From UBA3478 sp049596955 (lineage in GTDB: Bacteria > Bacteroidota > Bacteroidia > Flavobacteriales > Flavobacteriaceae): 64,000 nt of DNA. A program made the translations under genes and the position numbers. Below, in pieces: positions 26,410 to 35,037 of this stretch. How positions within the stretch are numbered: the first letter of the stretch is position 1; each line of letters starts with the position of its first letter. The notes below the pieces were generated by a model that was not told the origin of the DNA, searched no databases, and saw only the letters and a list, made by a program, of their open reading frames with translations. The DNA lies in NCBI GenBank assembly GCA_049596955.1, contig JBMYMD010000001.1, forward strand, positions 1 to 64,000, written 5' to 3'.

Positions 26410-26499
26410 ATTGATCACCACAACACAACCCTTAACGTCAGGACGACGTACGATCAATTTAACAACGGAGCGTTAAACTCCCAAACATCGCATATGCGA
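26410..26499 (+). promoter_or_regulatory. structured leader of pnp with several inverted repeats
   Basis: Within 90 bases there are: ATTGATC (26410-26416) with GATCAAT (26452-26458), enclosing ACGTC (26435-26439) with GACGT (26445-26449); TTTAAC (26458-26463) with GTTAAA (26472-26477); and the perfect 12-base palindrome TCGCATATGCGA (26488-26499), which ends seven bases before the ATG. Leaders of pnp in enterobacteria are folded and cleaved for autoregulation. A similar role here is inference. Confidence 0.55.
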
Positions 26500-26506
26500 A
26501 AATTTT

Positions 26507-28711
26507 ATGATTCCAAAAACGTATAATGAGGTCATCGACCTCGGAGATGGCAGAAGCATCTCTATTGAAACTGGCAAATTAGCCAAACAATCTCATGGCT
26601 CGGTTGTCGTACAGTCGGGCAACTGCATGCTGTTATGTACTGTAGTATCGAACTATAAAGCTGCTGACGTAGACTTTCTTCCTCTAACCGTGGACTACCG
26701 CGAAAAATTTGCCTCTGCAGGACGTTTTCCTGGAGGATTTTTTAAGCGTGAAGCTCGACCAAGTGATGGAGAAGTTTTAACCATGCGAATTGTGGACCGT
26801 GTATTACGTCCATTATTCCCGAAAGATTACCACTCAGAGACACAATTGATGATTCAAATGATGTCTTATGACGACAGTATCACACCTGATGCTCTAGTGG
26901 GCATAGCTGCTTCAACAGCAATTCAGCTTTCTGATATTCCATTCGAATGCCCTATTTCTGAGGTAAGAGTTGGAAGAATAGATGGAGAGCTTATTCTCAA
27001 TCCTTCACTTGCTCAACTGAAAGAATCTGATATCGATATGATCATCGGTGCTTCTGAAGATTCAGTAATGATGGTTGAAGGAGAAATGAAAGAGATTTCA
27101 GAAGAAGAGATGGTAGAAGCCATCAAATTCGCTCACGAAGCAATTAAGGTGCAATGTCAGGCCCAAAAGAATCTAGTAGCTCAAGTTGGCCAGAAAGAAC
27201 AACGCGAGTACGAACCTGAAACACAAGACCTTGAATTAGAAGAAAAGGTAAATTCAATGGTTTATGACAAGGTCTATGAAGTGGCTAAACAAGGTTCTTC
27301 TAAGAAAGAAAGAGGAAGCGCTTTTTCAGAAATCAAAGAAACTTTAATGGCCGAATTCTCAGAAGAAGAATTGGAAGAAAAAAAGGATTTGATCTCAAAG
27401 TATTACAGTAAAACTGAGAAAAATGCAGTTCGAAATTTAACCTTAGAAGAAGGCCTTAGACTAGACGGTAGAAAGACAGACGAAATTCGACCCATTTGGT
27501 GTGAGATTGATTACTTACCATCTACACACGGTTCTGGTATTTTTACTCGTGGAGAAACACAGGTATTGTCAACAGTAACTTTAGGTACCTCTAGAGATGC
27601 TAATATCATTGATATGCCCTCACTTGAAGGCGAAGAGCGTTTTTATTTACACTACAACTTTCCACCTTTTTCAACGGGTGAGGCTCGACCTTTAAGAGGA
27701 ACATCACGAAGAGAAGTTGGACACGGAAATTTAGCCCAACGCGCCTTAAAAGGAATGATTCCTGAAGACTGCCCTTACACTGTTCGTGTAGTTTCTGAAG
27801 TTTTAGAATCAAACGGTTCTTCATCAATGGCTACGGTATGTTCTGGAACACTGGCTCTTATGGATGCTGGGGTACAAATTAAAAAACCGGTCTCTGGTAT
27901 TGCCATGGGGCTCATTACGGATGCTGAAAGTGGCAAGTACGCTGTTCTTTCAGACATTTTAGGAGACGAAGACCATTTAGGTGACATGGACTTTAAAGTT
28001 ACTGGAACAGCTGATGGTATCACAGCTTGCCAGATGGACATTAAAGTAAAGGGATTGTCGTATGAAATCTTAACCAAAGCCTTAGCGCAAGCAAAAGACG
28101 GTAGACTTCACATCTTAGATAAACTTGTCGAAACTATAGATACACCAAATACAGAGGTTAAGTCACATGCACCTAAAATCGTGACGACTATTTTACCGGG
28201 TGATTTAATCGGAGCTTTCATTGGAAGTGGTGGTAAAAATATTCAAGATCTTCAAGCAGACACGAACACCACTATCGTTATTAATGAAAATGAAGATGGT
28301 GAGGGTGTTGTTGAAATATTAGGAACAGACCAAGAAGGAATCGACAAGGTTCTTAAAGCAATCGAATCTTTGCAGTTTAAACCTGAAGTTGGAGAGCGCT
28401 ACGAAGTTAAAGTAATTAAACTCCTAGATTTTGGTGCAGTTGTCGAATACACAGAAGCACCTGGAAACGAAGTCTTACTTCACGTTTCTGAATTGGCGTG
28501 GGAAAGAACAGAAAATGTTACTGACGTGGTGAACTTAGGTGATATCATAGAAGTAAAGTATTTTGGTTTTGACCCTAGAACCAAGAAAGAAAAAGTTTCT
28601 CGAAAAGCGCTTTTAGAAAAACCTGAAGGATATCAAGAGCGTCCTCCAAGATCAGATCGTGGTGGTAAACCTAGATCAGGTCAAAGAAGAGACCACAGAA
28701 GGAGAGATTAA
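26507..28711 (+). CDS. pnp: polyribonucleotide nucleotidyltransferase (PNPase)
   Basis: Phosphorolytic 3'-5' exoribonuclease that degrades mRNA. It has 734 residues with two RNase PH domains (first: VDYREKFASAGRFPGGFFKREARPSDGE near 62-90; second: GLRLDGRKTDEIRP near 317), a KH domain with the GxxG loop IGSGGKNIQ (near 570), and a C-terminal S1 domain (GERYEVKVIKLLDFGAVVEY). The end is an Arg/Gly-rich basic tail (RSDRGGKPRSGQRRDHRRRD) expected to help RNA binding. The leader is heavily folded. Confidence 0.97.
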   Translation: MIPKTYNEVIDLGDGRSISIETGKLAKQSHGSVVVQSGNCMLLCTVVSNYKAADVDFLPLTVDYREKFASAGRFPGGFFKREARPSDGEVLTMRIVDRVLRPLFPKDYHSETQLMIQMMSYDDSITPDALVGIAASTAIQLSDIPFECPISEVRVGRIDGELILNPSLAQLKESDIDMIIGASEDSVMMVEGEMKEISEEEMVEAIKFAHEAIKVQCQAQKNLVAQVGQKEQREYEPETQDLELEEKVNSMVYDKVYEVAKQGSSKKERGSAFSEIKETLMAEFSEEELEEKKDLISKYYSKTEKNAVRNLTLEEGLRLDGRKTDEIRPIWCEIDYLPSTHGSGIFTRGETQVLSTVTLGTSRDANIIDMPSLEGEERFYLHYNFPPFSTGEARPLRGTSRREVGHGNLAQRALKGMIPEDCPYTVRVVSEVLESNGSSSMATVCSGTLALMDAGVQIKKPVSGIAMGLITDAESGKYAVLSDILGDEDHLGDMDFKVTGTADGITACQMDIKVKGLSYEILTKALAQAKDGRLHILDKLVETIDTPNTEVKSHAPKIVTTILPGDLIGAFIGSGGKNIQDLQADTNTTIVINENEDGEGVVEILGTDQEGIDKVLKAIESLQFKPEVGERYEVKVIKLLDFGAVVEYTEAPGNEVLLHVSELAWERTENVTDVVNLGDIIEVKYFGFDPRTKKEKVSRKALLEKPEGYQERPPRSDRGGKPRSGQRRDHRRRD

Positions 28712-28751
28712 CATACCATTTTTAACGAATTCACGTTAAAATATTCTACTG

Positions 28752-28790
28752 GTGTAACCTTTTGCGTTTTTCTACGTATAAAGGTTACAC
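28752..28790. promoter_or_regulatory. perfect 11-bp inverted repeat between pnp and rpoD
   Basis: GTGTAACCTTT (28752-28762) and AAAGGTTACAC (28780-28790) are exact reverse complements with a 17-base loop. Within the loop TGCGT and ACGTA extend the stem with one wobble. There is no T-run after either side, so it does not look like an intrinsic terminator. It lies 21 bases before the rpoD ATG, suggesting an operator or a leader hairpin. Confidence 0.6.
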
Positions 28791-28811
28791 GGTAAGAATT
28801 AATTCACAACT

Positions 28812-29675
28812 ATGAGACAGCTCAAGATTACAAAACAGGTCACCAACAGAGAGACCGCATCACTTGACAAGTATTTACAAGAAATTGGTAAGGTAGACTT
28901 AATCACTGCAGAAGAAGAAGTCGAACTCGCACAAAAAATAAAAGCAGGTGACCAAATTGCCCTTGAAAAACTGACAAAAGCGAACTTAAGATTCGTAGTA
29001 TCTGTAGCAAAGCAATACCAAAATCAAGGCTTAACGCTTCCTGATCTTATCAACGAAGGAAATCTTGGACTCATTAAAGCAGCTCAACGTTTTGATGAAA
29101 CTAGAGGATTCAAGTTTATTTCCTATGCCGTTTGGTGGATTAGACAATCGATTCTACAAGCACTAGCTGAACAATCGAGAATTGTAAGACTTCCACTAAA
29201 TAAAATTGGTTCTATCAATAAAATCAACAAGACTTTTGCCCACTTAGAACAGGCGCATGAGCGTGTTCCCTCGGCAGAAGAGATAGCAAAAGAACTTGAT
29301 ATGACCGTAGAGGACGTAAAGCAATCCCTCAAAAATTCTGGACGCCATGTTTCTATGGATGCTCCTTTAATTGATGGAGAGGACTCTAATCTATACGACG
29401 TATTGCGTTCAGGTGAATCACCTAATCCAGATAAAGAATTATTACACGAATCTTTGAGAACAGAGATTGAGCGCGCCTTAGACACTTTAACACCTAGAGA
29501 GGCGGACGTGGTGAGATTGTATTTTGGGCTTGCTGGACAGCACTCTATGACACTTGAAGAAATTGGTGAAACCTTTGATTTAACACGTGAAAGAGTTCGA
29601 CAGATTAAAGAAAAAGCTATCCGAAGGCTAAAGCATACATCAAGGAGTAAAATACTCAAAACCTATCTCGGTTAA
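28812..29675 (+). CDS. rpoD: primary RNA polymerase sigma factor (sigma-70/RpoD of Bacteroidota type)
   Basis: 287 residues; region 1.1 is absent, as is usual in this phylum. Region 1.2 (SLDKYLQEIGKVDLITAEEEVELAQKI), region 2 (ANLRFVVSVAKQYQNQGLTLPDLINEGNLGLIKAAQRFD, then FKFISYAVWWIRQSI), region 3 (PSAEEIAKELDM) and region 4 (TLTPREADVVRLYFGL, LEEIGETFDLTRERVRQIKEKAIRRL) are complete. This factor would read the TTG/TAnnTTTG promoters seen in this window. The 100-base upstream gap holds a perfect inverted repeat and no recognisable promoter. Confidence 0.97.
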   Translation: MRQLKITKQVTNRETASLDKYLQEIGKVDLITAEEEVELAQKIKAGDQIALEKLTKANLRFVVSVAKQYQNQGLTLPDLINEGNLGLIKAAQRFDETRGFKFISYAVWWIRQSILQALAEQSRIVRLPLNKIGSINKINKTFAHLEQAHERVPSAEEIAKELDMTVEDVKQSLKNSGRHVSMDAPLIDGEDSNLYDVLRSGESPNPDKELLHESLRTEIERALDTLTPREADVVRLYFGLAGQHSMTLEEIGETFDLTRERVRQIKEKAIRRLKHTSRSKILKTYLG

Positions 29676-29697
29676 AAAAAAATGTTTATTTTGCAAA

Positions 29698-29722
29698 GGA
29701 CAGTTATAACTGTTCGTTTTTT
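29698..29722 (+). terminator. weak hairpin and T-run after rpoD
   Basis: Contains the exact 14-base palindrome ACAGTTATAACTGT (29700-29713), extended to GGACAGT/ACTGTTC arms with a TATA loop, then G and six T. It lies upstream of a stronger terminator, so this may be the first of a tandem pair. Confidence 0.45.
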
Positions 29723-29734
29723 GATTGATGATTT

Positions 29735-29764
29735 AAACTCCGACTTATGTCGGAGTTTTTTTTT
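29735..29764 (+). terminator. intrinsic terminator after rpoD
   Basis: Arms AAACTCCGAC (29735-29744) and GTCGGAGTTT (29749-29758) pair perfectly around a TTAT loop and run into nine T (29756-29764). It is a textbook Rho-independent terminator that separates rpoD from rpe. Confidence 0.92.
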
Positions 29765-29785
29765 GCTTTGTCGTAATTTTACAAC

Positions 29786-30442
29786 ATGAAACAACCCTTA
29801 ATTGCACCCTCTATTCTAGCTTCTGATTTTATGAATCTAGAAAAAGAAATTAGAATGATCGAAGAATCAGATGCAGATTGGATTCATGTCGATGTTATGG
29901 ACGGGGTATTTGTTCCAAATATATCTTTTGGAATGCCTATTATCAAACAACTCAAACCCATAGCGAAAAAACCACTAGATGTTCATTTAATGATTGTTGA
30001 TCCCGATCGCTACCTCGACACCTTCGCAGATTTAGGCGCAGATCACATTACAGTTCATCTTGAAGCTTGTAATCATTTACACAGAACCCTCAATCACATT
30101 CGTCAACTCGGATTAAAATCGGGTGTAGCTCTAAATCCCCACAGTCGTATTGATTTAATTGAGGATTGTATAGAAGACATAGATATTATCTGTTTGATGG
30201 GTGTAAATCCAGGATTTGGAGGTCAAAAATTTATTCCCAGAACCATAGATAAAATAAAGCAATTAAGAAGTCTTCTCGATCAAAATAATTCTAATGCACT
30301 CATTGAAATCGACGGAGGAGTAGATTTAAGCAACGCACACACAATTCACCAAGCCGGTGCAGACGTTTTGGTCGCAGGAAGCGCTGTATTTAAAAGTGCA
30401 ACTCCAAAGCAGGTGATTTTAGACCTTAAAAAAGGCTCATGA
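29786..30442 (+). CDS. rpe: ribulose-phosphate 3-epimerase
   Basis: Interconverts ribulose 5-phosphate and xylulose 5-phosphate in the pentose phosphate pathway. It has 218 residues, TIM barrel. Visible are APSILASDFMNLEKE, the metal site WIHVDVMDGVFVPNISFG, PLDVHLMI (His ligand), LMGVNPGFGGQKFIP and the catalytic-Asp strand IEIDGGVD. It is linked in function to xylulokinase at 49333-50820, whose product it consumes. A degenerate box TAATTTTA (29774-29781) precedes the ATG. The last bases overlap the next gene (ATGA). Confidence 0.97.
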   Translation: MKQPLIAPSILASDFMNLEKEIRMIEESDADWIHVDVMDGVFVPNISFGMPIIKQLKPIAKKPLDVHLMIVDPDRYLDTFADLGADHITVHLEACNHLHRTLNHIRQLGLKSGVALNPHSRIDLIEDCIEDIDIICLMGVNPGFGGQKFIPRTIDKIKQLRSLLDQNNSNALIEIDGGVDLSNAHTIHQAGADVLVAGSAVFKSATPKQVILDLKKGS

Positions 30443-31419
30443 CATCTACTGAGGTTGTTATAGTTGGTGGAGGTCCCATAGGAATTGCCTGTGGAATTGC
30501 CCTGCATAAAAGAGGTATAGATTATACCATTATCGAAAAAGGGACGCTTGTCAATTCGCTGTTCAACTATCCCAAAAACATGCGTTTTTTTTCATCCTCA
30601 AAAAAATTAGAAATCGACGAGATTCCTTTCGTTTGTGACCAAACTAAACCCACAAGAGACCAAGCTCTTGAATATTACCGAAGAGTCACCCAACAGTATA
30701 AACTAAATCTTCACTTATTTGAAAAAGTAGAACGGATTGAGAATCAAAGTGCCTCCACAGAAACAAAATTCATCGTTCACACGGATAAAAACACCTACAG
30801 TGCCCAATATGTAATTTTGGCCACTGGATTTTTTGACATTCCCAAAGCATTGAATATCAAAGGCGAAGACCTACCCAAAGTCAGTCATTATTTTGATGAT
30901 GGCTTTTATTACGTCAACCAAAAACTCGTTGTGGTAGGTGCGAGTAACTCTGCCATTGATGCTGCCCTAGAATGCCATCGAAAAGGTGCAGATGTCACTT
31001 TAGTCATTAGAGGAGCTGAAGTAGGTCAACGCGTTAAATATTGGGTTAGACCCGATATCATCAACCGTATTGAAGAAGGCAGTATAAAGGCTTATTACGA
31101 AAGTGAGCTCCTTGAAATTACCCCTAGTGAAGTGGTCGTTCGAACCCCTGATGAAACCCTTCGATTAGAAAATGATTTTGTATTAGCCATGACGGGTTAT
31201 CAGCCCAATTTTCAATTCCTCAATGAATTAGGCGTAAGCTTAAGTGAGGATGAACATAAAGCACCCTCCTACGACGAGCAGAGTATGCAAAGTAATATTC
31301 CTGGAGTCTATCTGGCTGGTGTTATTGTAGGTGGAATGAAAACGCACAAATGGTTCATCGAAAATTCAATTGTGCATGCCGACCTCATTGCTCAGCACAT
31401 TGCCACATCGAAAAATTAG
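30439..31419 (+). CDS. YpdA-family FAD/NAD(P)H disulfide reductase (putative bacillithiol disulfide reductase)
   Basis: 326-residue flavoprotein. The FAD site VVIVGGGPIGIACGIALHKRG lies at the N terminus and the pyridine-nucleotide site VVVGASNSAIDAALECHRKG near 169-188. The C-terminal GVYLAGVIVGG segment closes on FAD. There is no CxxC redox pair, as in YpdA/Bdr, the enzyme that reduces bacillithiol disulfide in Firmicutes. The Bacteroidota substrate is presumably bacillithiol but cannot be read here. It overlaps rpe by four bases and ends ten bases from the convergent rhamnosidase gene. Confidence 0.8.
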   Translation: MTSTEVVIVGGGPIGIACGIALHKRGIDYTIIEKGTLVNSLFNYPKNMRFFSSSKKLEIDEIPFVCDQTKPTRDQALEYYRRVTQQYKLNLHLFEKVERIENQSASTETKFIVHTDKNTYSAQYVILATGFFDIPKALNIKGEDLPKVSHYFDDGFYYVNQKLVVVGASNSAIDAALECHRKGADVTLVIRGAEVGQRVKYWVRPDIINRIEEGSIKAYYESELLEITPSEVVVRTPDETLRLENDFVLAMTGYQPNFQFLNELGVSLSEDEHKAPSYDEQSMQSNIPGVYLAGVIVGGMKTHKWFIENSIVHADLIAQHIATSKN

Positions 31420-31429
31420 GCTTAACTTT

Positions 31430-34400
31430 TTAATACTGCACCTTGAACTTATAAATACCAGAGCCATAGGTCGATTCTTGCCAATCTTGCCAGCTCTCAT
31501 CTGAAGACACTTTCCAATCTTTTACCGGTTCAAACTTATTATCGTAGAATTCTTCAACTGAAACCCCTAAAGGGAAACGAATCTTAGCCTCAGTATTAGA
31601 AGGTATTTTTACAATGAATTCACAAAGCTTAGTCTCTACATCTACCCACTGCCATGCACTTACGATTTGACCGTAAAGGGTATTGAAATAACCTTTAGCC
31701 CACAACATTTGCCCGGTTGGATCTGGAACGGGTTGCAACACAAATGATTTAAATGCAGGATTTTCTTCTTCGGGCTTAATTCCTAAAATAGTTTCATACA
31801 TCCAGGCGGTAACTGCTCCAAAAGAATAATGATTAAAGGAGTTCATGGCGTTATTTCCACCAAAACCATTTTCGATAGTATAGGAGTTTAATCGTTCCCA
31901 TATGGTAGTTGCCCCATTGATGACCGGATACAACCATGAAGGATAATGCTCTTGTTGTAATAAGCGATAAGCCACATCGTGATATCCATACTTAGAAAGT
32001 GCTTGATTTATAGAGGCTGTGCCAATGAAGCCTGTCATTAGCGAATAAGGTGGTCTGGCTTGTTCTAACTCATCAATATTACTTCGCTCAATACTACGCA
32101 CTAAATTTTGAGCAGCGATGTGCTTTAAATTTTCATGAAAAGCATCAAAACGCAAAGGAATCGCATAAGAAGCCTGAGTATCTATAGTATCTCCTTTTGA
32201 TTTCCTTAAATGATCTGGTAAAGGCGGGCCAAATCTCAAACTTTGATGGCCTTGATGTAAGGTTTTTACAGAGTATTGATCAACATATACCGAATTAAAA
32301 AATGCCTTTTGCGCCTGGTATTTTTGAGCATACATCAACTCATCTTCTTTATGACCAAGAAGAGCAGCAACCTTTTGCATTACTTCAAGATTATAGATAT
32401 AATAAGTAGTCCAAAACAAGGTAGGGTCGTTTTTATACGCCTCTGGACTCAACCAATCCCCTAAGGGGCCTTCTTGAATGATTCCAGTATCTGCGTCAAT
32501 CTTGGAGTCTAAAAAGGCTAAATATGCGCTCATAGCACTATAGTTATCCTTTAAAATTTCCAGATCTCCGTATTGTCGATAAACCTCCCATGGAATTACT
32601 ATTCCTGCAGATCCCCAGAGGGTACCTCCAAAACCACCTCCTACCGGTGCAACATCTGTAAAACGACCTTCAGTTGATTGAATATCGCGCATGGCTCGCA
32701 TATGCCTGTTTAAAAAAGGTCCTACTTCTGCCAAATAGGTTGCTGAGCGTGAAAAAACATTAATGTCTCCACTCCATCCCATACGCTCATTTCGAGCAGG
32801 AGTATCCGTTGGAATCGAGAGAAAGTTTGATCGAAGCGACCAGCTTACATTTTCCCATAATCTATTGACCAATTTGTTCGAACTCACAAACTCAGAACTG
32901 AGCTCACTTACCGAACTTACTACATTAGCTTTCACTTGTTCTAGAGGTAAGGCTTTGTCAATTCCTGTTATTTCTAAATACCTAAATCCGTGAAAGGTAA
33001 ATCTTGGAGCGATAAGCTGATATCCCGATTTTTGGATGTATTCATCTTGAACTAATGCTGCTCTTAAATTCTCGAGCATAATCATACCCTCTTGTCCTTG
33101 GTATTCTTCTAATTCAGGATATCGAACTTCGGCATAGCGCATGGTAATTTTTTCTCCCGCTTCTCCTTCGTAAATGATTATTTCTGGAAAACCTACCATA
33201 TTTTGTCCCATGTCATATACAAAAACTCCAGGTCTTACCTCCTTTACTGATTTGGCCTCTAAAGTGGCTACAACACGAACACCCTCATCTACTTTTCCGA
33301 TGTATTGTTGGGTGTCATAATTAAAATCTTCAGCTAAATAAAAGCTGTGTTCTGGCTCAATACGTTCTGTTGCAGACCAATGATAGTCGTCATACATGGC
33401 GGTATTCCACAGCGCAATTTCCGCTTCTTTTGTGGCATCGTACACCTCTCCCTGAAAGAAACTACCGTAACGAATGGGTCCATTATGAGTGTATTTCCAC
33501 GTATCGGGAGTGCTACTAACGTATTGTTCTGTTCCATCTTCGTAAGTGATTTGTAAGAGTACCTTTATCGCTTGACGATCTCCAAAATAATTCCAATTTT
33601 CTCCTTCATAAGTGATATTTCCGCTCCACCAGCCTTCAGAAAGAATAGCACCAAAGGCATTATTGTTTTCTTCGATCATTTCAGTGACATCATAGGTCTG
33701 ATAACTCAAGGTCTTATTGTATTGGGTTAGACCAGGTTCAAAATAATTTTCTGAAACGCGTTTTCCATTGAGGTATAATTCATAAACACCCTGTGCTGTG
33801 GTATACACCCTCGCTTTGCGAATGGGCTTCGATTCAACGCTGAAGTCAGTTCTGAGGTAGGGAGTTCCTCGAAAGCTTACATCTTTTAAAACAAATATCT
33901 CTTGACTGTCGTTATCAAAGCTGTAAACGCCTTCTTTAAAGCTTAATCCAGCAGTATCAAATACAGATTCTGATTGGCCCTCTTCACTAAAAAGCGAATT
34001 TGAAGGAGCTCTAAAATGACGGATTTCAAATTTTGAAAAACGAGCATGTTGATTGGGCTTCATCTTAAAACCGACCTCTCCTAATGCAGGAAAACAGATG
34101 TAATTATTTCCACTACCTACGGGATTCAAATTCAATCCTCTCCCCCCAAATCTAGGGGCGTTTGCAGGTGGTTTATTAATCAGATACAGGCTATCTCCGT
34201 CTTTGTAGTAGAATTGAATTAACCCAAAAACAGCATGTATCTCAAACTGATGTGAATCGTATTTATTTTGACTATTAATCAGAGCATCAGGAATATCAAA
34301 GGATGCAAAGGGCTGCTGCTTATCATCAGTTTTACTGTAACCTCGGCGGTAGATATGTAATTGTGCGTTTTGGGTAGTAGACAAAGAAGATAAATCTAAT

Positions 34401-35035
34401 TCAACCTCTACATAAGAGTGGTCTATTTCAGCTTCTACGCCTTGTATATTCTTGTTGATATCGAGTAATCTCGGGTCATTTCCTCCAAAAAGGATGCTAG
34501 CTTTTGTCGAATTAGACTTTTCATCCAATTCAAGGGCATAGTCTAATTTGAAAACAGTCAGATATTGGGCGTTGAAAACGAGCTCGTTACTGCCAATCCA
34601 TTCTGCATTCATCCATCCTTCATTATCAGGCGCAGTAGACATCATTCCCGTTTCAAACCAGGAGGATGTCTGAGCGATATAACCTTGATCATCTTCAACC
34701 CAAAGTTTCCACTCGTATTTGGTTTTAGGAATTAAGGGAGCTCCTTGGTAGTACACACCATGAGCATTAGAACTTTCGCGAAGTCCTGAGTCCCAGACTA
34801 ACTCTTGATTTTCATTAAATACCGTGATTCGATATCTTTTTTGTGTTATGTTTCTTCTAGAAATATCTTCCCCTAATTGCCACGAAAATCGTGGAGAAGC
34901 CACATCAATTCCCAAGGGCTCACTTAAGTATTCTGTCTTTAAACCTTCTAAAGAAAGTATACCTGTATCAGCTTGCGCCTGAATTTGGGTAATACAGCAA
35001 ATCAAGAATAAACTGAGAATTAATCGAAATTTCAT
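31430..35035 (-). CDS. secreted alpha-L-rhamnosidase, GH78 family
   Basis: Hydrolyses terminal alpha-L-rhamnose from glycans or glycosides. It has 1201 residues with a signal peptide (MKFRLILSLFLICCITQIQA). Domains: an Fn3-like N-terminal domain (about 30-135), an inserted beta domain (about 160-345), a rhamnosidase N-terminal sandwich (AQGVYELYLNGKRVSENYFEPG near 414-435), the (alpha/alpha)6 catalytic barrel and a C-terminal sandwich. The expected catalytic acid is D757 in RMGWSGDINVF, and the expected base is E1047 in TTIWERLNS. No type IX sorting domain is seen at the C terminus. It starts two bases after the upstream lipoprotein gene, so the two are co-transcribed. Confidence 0.92.
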   Translation of the reverse strand: MKFRLILSLFLICCITQIQAQADTGILSLEGLKTEYLSEPLGIDVASPRFSWQLGEDISRRNITQKRYRITVFNENQELVWDSGLRESSNAHGVYYQGAPLIPKTKYEWKLWVEDDQGYIAQTSSWFETGMMSTAPDNEGWMNAEWIGSNELVFNAQYLTVFKLDYALELDEKSNSTKASILFGGNDPRLLDINKNIQGVEAEIDHSYVEVELDLSSLSTTQNAQLHIYRRGYSKTDDKQQPFASFDIPDALINSQNKYDSHQFEIHAVFGLIQFYYKDGDSLYLINKPPANAPRFGGRGLNLNPVGSGNNYICFPALGEVGFKMKPNQHARFSKFEIRHFRAPSNSLFSEEGQSESVFDTAGLSFKEGVYSFDNDSQEIFVLKDVSFRGTPYLRTDFSVESKPIRKARVYTTAQGVYELYLNGKRVSENYFEPGLTQYNKTLSYQTYDVTEMIEENNNAFGAILSEGWWSGNITYEGENWNYFGDRQAIKVLLQITYEDGTEQYVSSTPDTWKYTHNGPIRYGSFFQGEVYDATKEAEIALWNTAMYDDYHWSATERIEPEHSFYLAEDFNYDTQQYIGKVDEGVRVVATLEAKSVKEVRPGVFVYDMGQNMVGFPEIIIYEGEAGEKITMRYAEVRYPELEEYQGQEGMIMLENLRAALVQDEYIQKSGYQLIAPRFTFHGFRYLEITGIDKALPLEQVKANVVSSVSELSSEFVSSNKLVNRLWENVSWSLRSNFLSIPTDTPARNERMGWSGDINVFSRSATYLAEVGPFLNRHMRAMRDIQSTEGRFTDVAPVGGGFGGTLWGSAGIVIPWEVYRQYGDLEILKDNYSAMSAYLAFLDSKIDADTGIIQEGPLGDWLSPEAYKNDPTLFWTTYYIYNLEVMQKVAALLGHKEDELMYAQKYQAQKAFFNSVYVDQYSVKTLHQGHQSLRFGPPLPDHLRKSKGDTIDTQASYAIPLRFDAFHENLKHIAAQNLVRSIERSNIDELEQARPPYSLMTGFIGTASINQALSKYGYHDVAYRLLQQEHYPSWLYPVINGATTIWERLNSYTIENGFGGNNAMNSFNHYSFGAVTAWMYETILGIKPEEENPAFKSFVLQPVPDPTGQMLWAKGYFNTLYGQIVSAWQWVDVETKLCEFIVKIPSNTEAKIRFPLGVSVEEFYDNKFEPVKDWKVSSDESWQDWQESTYGSGIYKFKVQY

Positions 35036-35037
35036 TT

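Noticed and set aside
28752..28790. Inverted repeat before rpoD as a Rho-independent terminator of pnp
   Set aside because: There is no T-run on either side and the loop is long, so it was kept as a regulatory element only.
31380..31440. Left-hand att copy of the tRNA-Arg end at the other border of the sugar locus
   Set aside because: I looked for the GTGACCCAGGGAGGATT core around the YpdA/rhamnosidase junction and found none, so the whole locus cannot be called an integrated island.
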